Origin: an uncultured Clostridia bacterium
GTDB lineage: Bacteria; Bacillota; Clostridia; Oscillospirales; CAG-272
Length of the DNA stretch: 8,379 bases
Direction: 5' to 3'
NCBI GenBank assembly: GCA_947627815.1
Contig: CANQXN010000072.1
Span: forward strand, 1-8,379
The translations under genes and the position numbers were made by a program. A model generated the notes under the pieces. That model did not search any database. It was given only the letters and a program-made list of their open reading frames with translations, and was not told the origin of the DNA. Below, piece by piece: positions 6,154 through 8,379 of this stretch. Positions within the stretch are counted from its first letter, which is position 1, and each line of letters begins with the position of its first letter.

Positions 6154-7071
6154 TCAGAGCGCGGCGTGATTTTCCAACACGCCCGCCTTTTGAAGTTTCA
6201 GAAAATAGCCTTCCCGGGCGCCGCCCTTGACCACAGTGAGCTTGTCGGCGCCGAAAAAGCGCAAAAGCGCGGCATAAGCGGCAAGACCCGCCGGCATCGT
6301 GTGGACGCGCTCCGGGCAGGAGGCAAAGAGCGCAAGTTTGGTGTCGATGGAAGCCCGCACGATCATATCGAGCATACGGTCCACTTCTTTCAGCGGGATC
6401 CGGTAAGGCAGGGACAGCGATTTGTGACGCCGCAGCGTTTCACAGAAGGCGGCCGCCGCTTTGGCGGAGCCGCCCACGGCGTAAAGCTCGGTACAGCCGG
6501 GTGTCAGCGCCGTTTTGTGGAGCATATCCCGCGTATAGCGCTGGATGGCGTCGACTTCTTTTTTGGTGGGCAGAATGTTTTTCACAAAGCGTTTGTGCAG
6601 CGCCAAAGCGCCAAACGGCAGGGAAATCGCCGTTTCGATCCGCCCTTCCTTGGCCCCGATGATCTCGCAGCTGCCGCCGCCCATGTCAAAGAGGAGGCAG
6701 TCTTTCAGCGCAAAACCGGAGGCCTGCGTGGCGCCGGTCAAGGACAGCATGGCTTCCTCCTCGCCGGAAACGAGATCGATGGCAAGTCCCGTGCGTTCTT
6801 TTACGGCGTTCAGCACCTCGTCCCGGTTTTCGGCAAGACGAAGGGAGGCGGTGGCAAAGGGATAAAGAGGCGCGTTCCGCCCGGCGGCCTCTTCTTTAAA
6901 AAAGAGGAGCGCCTCGATCAGGCGGTCGATCCCCTCTTGGGAAAGCTTTTTGTTTTTCAGATATCCGATCAGCCCCACCGGAAGGGAATGTTGACCGCAC
7001 ACTTTTCCTTTTTCATTGAAAATTGACATTTTGACGGTGTTGGAACCGATATCGGCAATGGCCAGCAGCAT
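6154..7071 (-). CDS. Ppx/GppA-family phosphatase (exopolyphosphatase-like), 305 aa
   Basis: Cytosolic enzyme of the ASKHA fold that cleaves terminal phosphate from polyphosphate or from pppGpp. Family motifs in order: the N-terminal phosphate-binding loop ADIGSNTVKMSIF (6-18), ATASLR (73-78), VSGEEEA (101-107), FDMGGGSCEI (128-137), LPFGAL (151-156), AVGGSAK (198-204) and GGAREGY (283-289) at the C-terminus. About 300 residues is the usual size of the short, single-module Ppx/GppA proteins; the C-terminal HD-type extension of E. coli PPX is absent. The start ATG (7069-7071) has AAGGAGAG at 5-nt spacing. It is the first gene of a likely operon with the methyltransferase. Whether it acts on polyphosphate or on (p)ppGpp cannot be decided from sequence. 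Confidence 0.92.
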   Translation of the reverse strand: MLLAIADIGSNTVKMSIFNEKGKVCGQHSLPVGLIGYLKNKKLSQEGIDRLIEALLFFKEEAAGRNAPLYPFATASLRLAENRDEVLNAVKERTGLAIDLVSGEEEAMLSLTGATQASGFALKDCLLFDMGGGSCEIIGAKEGRIETAISLPFGALALHKRFVKNILPTKKEVDAIQRYTRDMLHKTALTPGCTELYAVGGSAKAAAAFCETLRRHKSLSLPYRIPLKEVDRMLDMIVRASIDTKLALFASCPERVHTMPAGLAAYAALLRFFGADKLTVVKGGAREGYFLKLQKAGVLENHAAL

Positions 7072-7130
7072 GTTTTCTCTCCTTGATTTTTCGGTGCGTT
7101 CCCCCGCGGGAAAAAATCATCTTTTTTTAC

Positions 7131-7159
7131 AGTATACCATAAGAGCGCGCTTTTTGCAA
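7131..7159 (-). promoter_or_regulatory. SigA-type promoter of the ppx-methyltransferase operon
   Basis: On the minus strand TTGCAA (7154-7159) and TATACT (7131-7136) are exactly 17 nt apart. The predicted start near 7124 leaves a leader of about 52 nt. In it, TGATTTTT (7084-7091) can pair with AAAAATCA (7112-7119) just before the AAGGAGAG ribosome binding site. Confidence 0.75.
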
Positions 7160-7397
7160 CAGGCGCCGTCGGGCTGTCCCGCATTTTTTTGCCGCTTCTT
7201 CGGCAGAAGCATGTCGGTTTGCCCCGCCATGCCGGTCGTTTTTCCTGCCGAACGCAAGCGAGGCTTGTACTTTTTATGAGACATAAAGCTCTTTTAGAAA
7301 GAAATAATAACAGGAAAGCTGACAAGCCGCGCCGGCATATATATAGGCCAAAAGCGCGTCGGCCTGCGGCCGAGGCATGAAAAAGGAGGTGAACCCC
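7160..7397. other. Non-coding spacer upstream of sigK
   Basis: Together with the ppx leader this makes a gap of over 300 nt (7072-7397) between divergent genes. I see no supported gene, tRNA or known RNA in it. It should hold the sigK promoter, expected to be SigE- or SigK-dependent, but I could not place convincing boxes. A small GC-rich hairpin, TCGGCC/GGCCGA (7359-7373), ends 9 nt before the sigK ribosome binding site. That site, AAGGAGGTGA (7383-7392), lies 5 nt from the ATG at 7398 and is nearly a perfect anti-16S match. Confidence 0.5.
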
Positions 7398-8108
7398 ATG
7401 TTTTCCGGCCTGCTTTTACGCCTTTTATCCTTCGTCTTTTTCTTTCTGCGGGTCGAGGATAAAAATTCCTTTCCGCCGCCTTTGTCCCGAGAGGAAGAGC
7501 TGGCCTATTTTGAAAAAATGCACGCCGGCGATAAAGAAGCCAGGGAAAAACTGATCCTGCACAATCTGCGTCTTGTCGCGCACATCGTGAAAAAATACAC
7601 GGCGGGCGGCGCAGGCAGCGAGGATCTGATCTCCATCGGTACGGTGGGGCTGATCAAAGCCATCGATTCTTACGATCCCGGCAACGGCACCCGCTTTGCG
7701 ACCTATGCCGGCAAGTGTCTGCAAAATGAAATTTTGATGTATTTCCGCGCCAAAAAGAAAAGCCATTGCGAGGTGTCGATCCATGATACCATCGATGTGG
7801 ATAAGGACGGCAATCCCTTGACCTACATCGATATTATTCAAAGCGACGACAGCTTAGCGGAGGATGTTTTTGTCAAAATCTCGGGAAAACGCGCCTTAGA
7901 GCTGATCGAAACGCTCTTGACGGAGCGGGAAAAAGAGATCATCACGCTGCGTTACGGCCTTTCCAACAAACCGCCGATGACCCAGCGCGAGCTTGCCGCG
8001 CGGCTGCATATCTCCCGCTCCTATGTCAGCCGGATCGAAAAAGCCGCTTTGCAGAAATTGGCGGACGGGATGTCCCCGCCGCTGCCCGGAAAAAGGAATA
8101 AGACATGA
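7398..8108 (+). CDS. sigK: RNA polymerase sporulation sigma factor, pro-sigma-K, 236 aa
   Basis: Late mother-cell sigma factor that directs transcription of spore coat and lysis genes. Sigma-70 region 2 is at about 52-122 (HNLRLVAHIVKKY, SEDLISIGTVGLIKAIDSYD, FATYAGKCLQNEILMYFR). Region 4, with its helix-turn-helix TQRELAARLHISRSYVSRIEK, is at about 170-222. The pattern, especially LVAHIVKKY, SIHD and ISRSYVSRIEK, follows SigK rather than SigE. The first 18 or so residues are hydrophobic and match the pro-sequence removed by SpoIVFB in Bacillus; by alignment the cut would fall near R18/V19. The gene is continuous, so there is no skin-type insertion. The start at 7398 is fixed by AAGGAGGTGA; an in-frame ATG at 7377 would sit ahead of that site and has none of its own. 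The next reading frame overlaps the stop (ATGA), suggesting coupled expression. Confidence 0.93.
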   Translation: MFSGLLLRLLSFVFFFLRVEDKNSFPPPLSREEELAYFEKMHAGDKEAREKLILHNLRLVAHIVKKYTAGGAGSEDLISIGTVGLIKAIDSYDPGNGTRFATYAGKCLQNEILMYFRAKKKSHCEVSIHDTIDVDKDGNPLTYIDIIQSDDSLAEDVFVKISGKRALELIETLLTEREKEIITLRYGLSNKPPMTQRELAARLHISRSYVSRIEKAALQKLADGMSPPLPGKRNKT

Positions 8109-8155
8109 ACGAATTGCATAATCCTGTAACAAACGAACCAAAGGAGAGTGGATCT

Positions 8156-8379
8156 GTGGAGTTTTTTGAGAACGAAACCGAGGAGGGAAAGACCCTCCAT
8201 CTTCGTGTCGGCGACCGACAGAAGAACGAATTTGAAATTTCGGGGGATTTTATTCTTCCCGATTCTCTGGCGGACATCAAACGCATTCTTTCGATTTCGG
8301 GAGAACTGCATCCCGATGAAGGGCGGGTGGAAAGCGGCAAGGCGGTTACTTCCGGGGAGGCGCTCTTCCGTCTTCTCTT
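8156..8379 (+). CDS. SPOCS/DUF3794 domain protein (SipL/SpoVID-like), N-terminal part; runs off window
   Basis: The visible residues end in GDFILPDSLADIKRILSISGEL and a following E-GRVESGKAVTSGEALFRLL, which match the start of a SPOCS (DUF3794) domain, usually D-IVPD-KPDI-RIL followed by a beta-rich repeat. Such proteins occur in spore coat morphogenesis (SipL in Clostridioides, SpoVID in Bacillus), often with a C-terminal LysM domain, which would be beyond the window. I place the start at the GTG at 8156 because AAGGAGAG lies 7 nt upstream and this leaves about 30 residues before the domain, the usual distance. An ATG at 8105, in the same frame, overlaps the sigK stop as ATGA and has AAGGA 7 nt upstream, so it is a real alternative giving 17 more residues. 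Position directly after sigK supports a sporulation role. Confidence 0.75.
   Translation, partial: MEFFENETEEGKTLHLRVGDRQKNEFEISGDFILPDSLADIKRILSISGELHPDEGRVESGKAVTSGEALFRLL

Noticed and set aside
7193..7209. Hairpin GCTTCT/AGAAGC in the sigK-ppx spacer as a terminator
   Set aside because: The T run is on the wrong side for the plus strand and there is none on the minus strand, and no gene ends there.
7377..7397. ATG at 7377 as the sigK start
   Set aside because: It lies before the strong AAGGAGGTGA site that fits the ATG at 7398, and the added residues are not part of the SigK pro-sequence pattern.

Overview
The window looks like chromosomal DNA from a low-to-mid-GC, endospore-forming member of the Clostridia, probably Oscillospiraceae/Ruminococcaceae-like. 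The evidence is an intact pro-sigma-K gene followed by a SPOCS-type (DUF3794) gene, strong AAGGAGG-type ribosome binding sites, textbook TTGACA/TATAAT promoters, U-tailed hairpin terminators and a methylerythritol-phosphate pathway kinase. I see no IS element, phage gene, CRISPR array, tRNA or rRNA.

Layout: (1) 1-1500, minus strand: the 5' part of a P-type IIA cation ATPase gene, cut by the window edge. It is preceded by a consensus promoter, a yybP-ykoY (Mn2+-sensing) riboswitch and a 12-bp terminator hairpin. Its frame is broken in transmembrane helix 4. (2) 1572-2982, minus: a monocistronic AI-2E-family membrane protein with its own promoter and terminator. (3) 3001-4109, plus: ispE, divergent from the AI-2E gene, with a promoter and a terminator that also faces the next gene. 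(4) 4124-5283, minus: a P-loop ATPase of the PRK06851-like type whose second half looks like a degenerate copy of the first. (5) 5296-7159, minus: an apparent two-gene operon, ppx/gppA then a TrmH/SpoU rRNA methyltransferase. The methyltransferase frame is also broken by an internal deletion. (6) 7160-7397: non-coding spacer. (7) 7398-8379, plus: sigK followed by the start of a SPOCS/DUF3794 gene, a late-sporulation pair.

The genes are mostly independent housekeeping units: metal export, isoprenoid precursor synthesis, nucleotide/polyphosphate turnover, rRNA modification and sporulation. The points that most deserve a second look are the riboswitch-terminator unit, which suggests the ATPase exports Mn2+; the two separate out-of-frame deletions in otherwise well conserved genes; and the one-active-site, duplicated P-loop protein. 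I found no convincing new multi-gene system.
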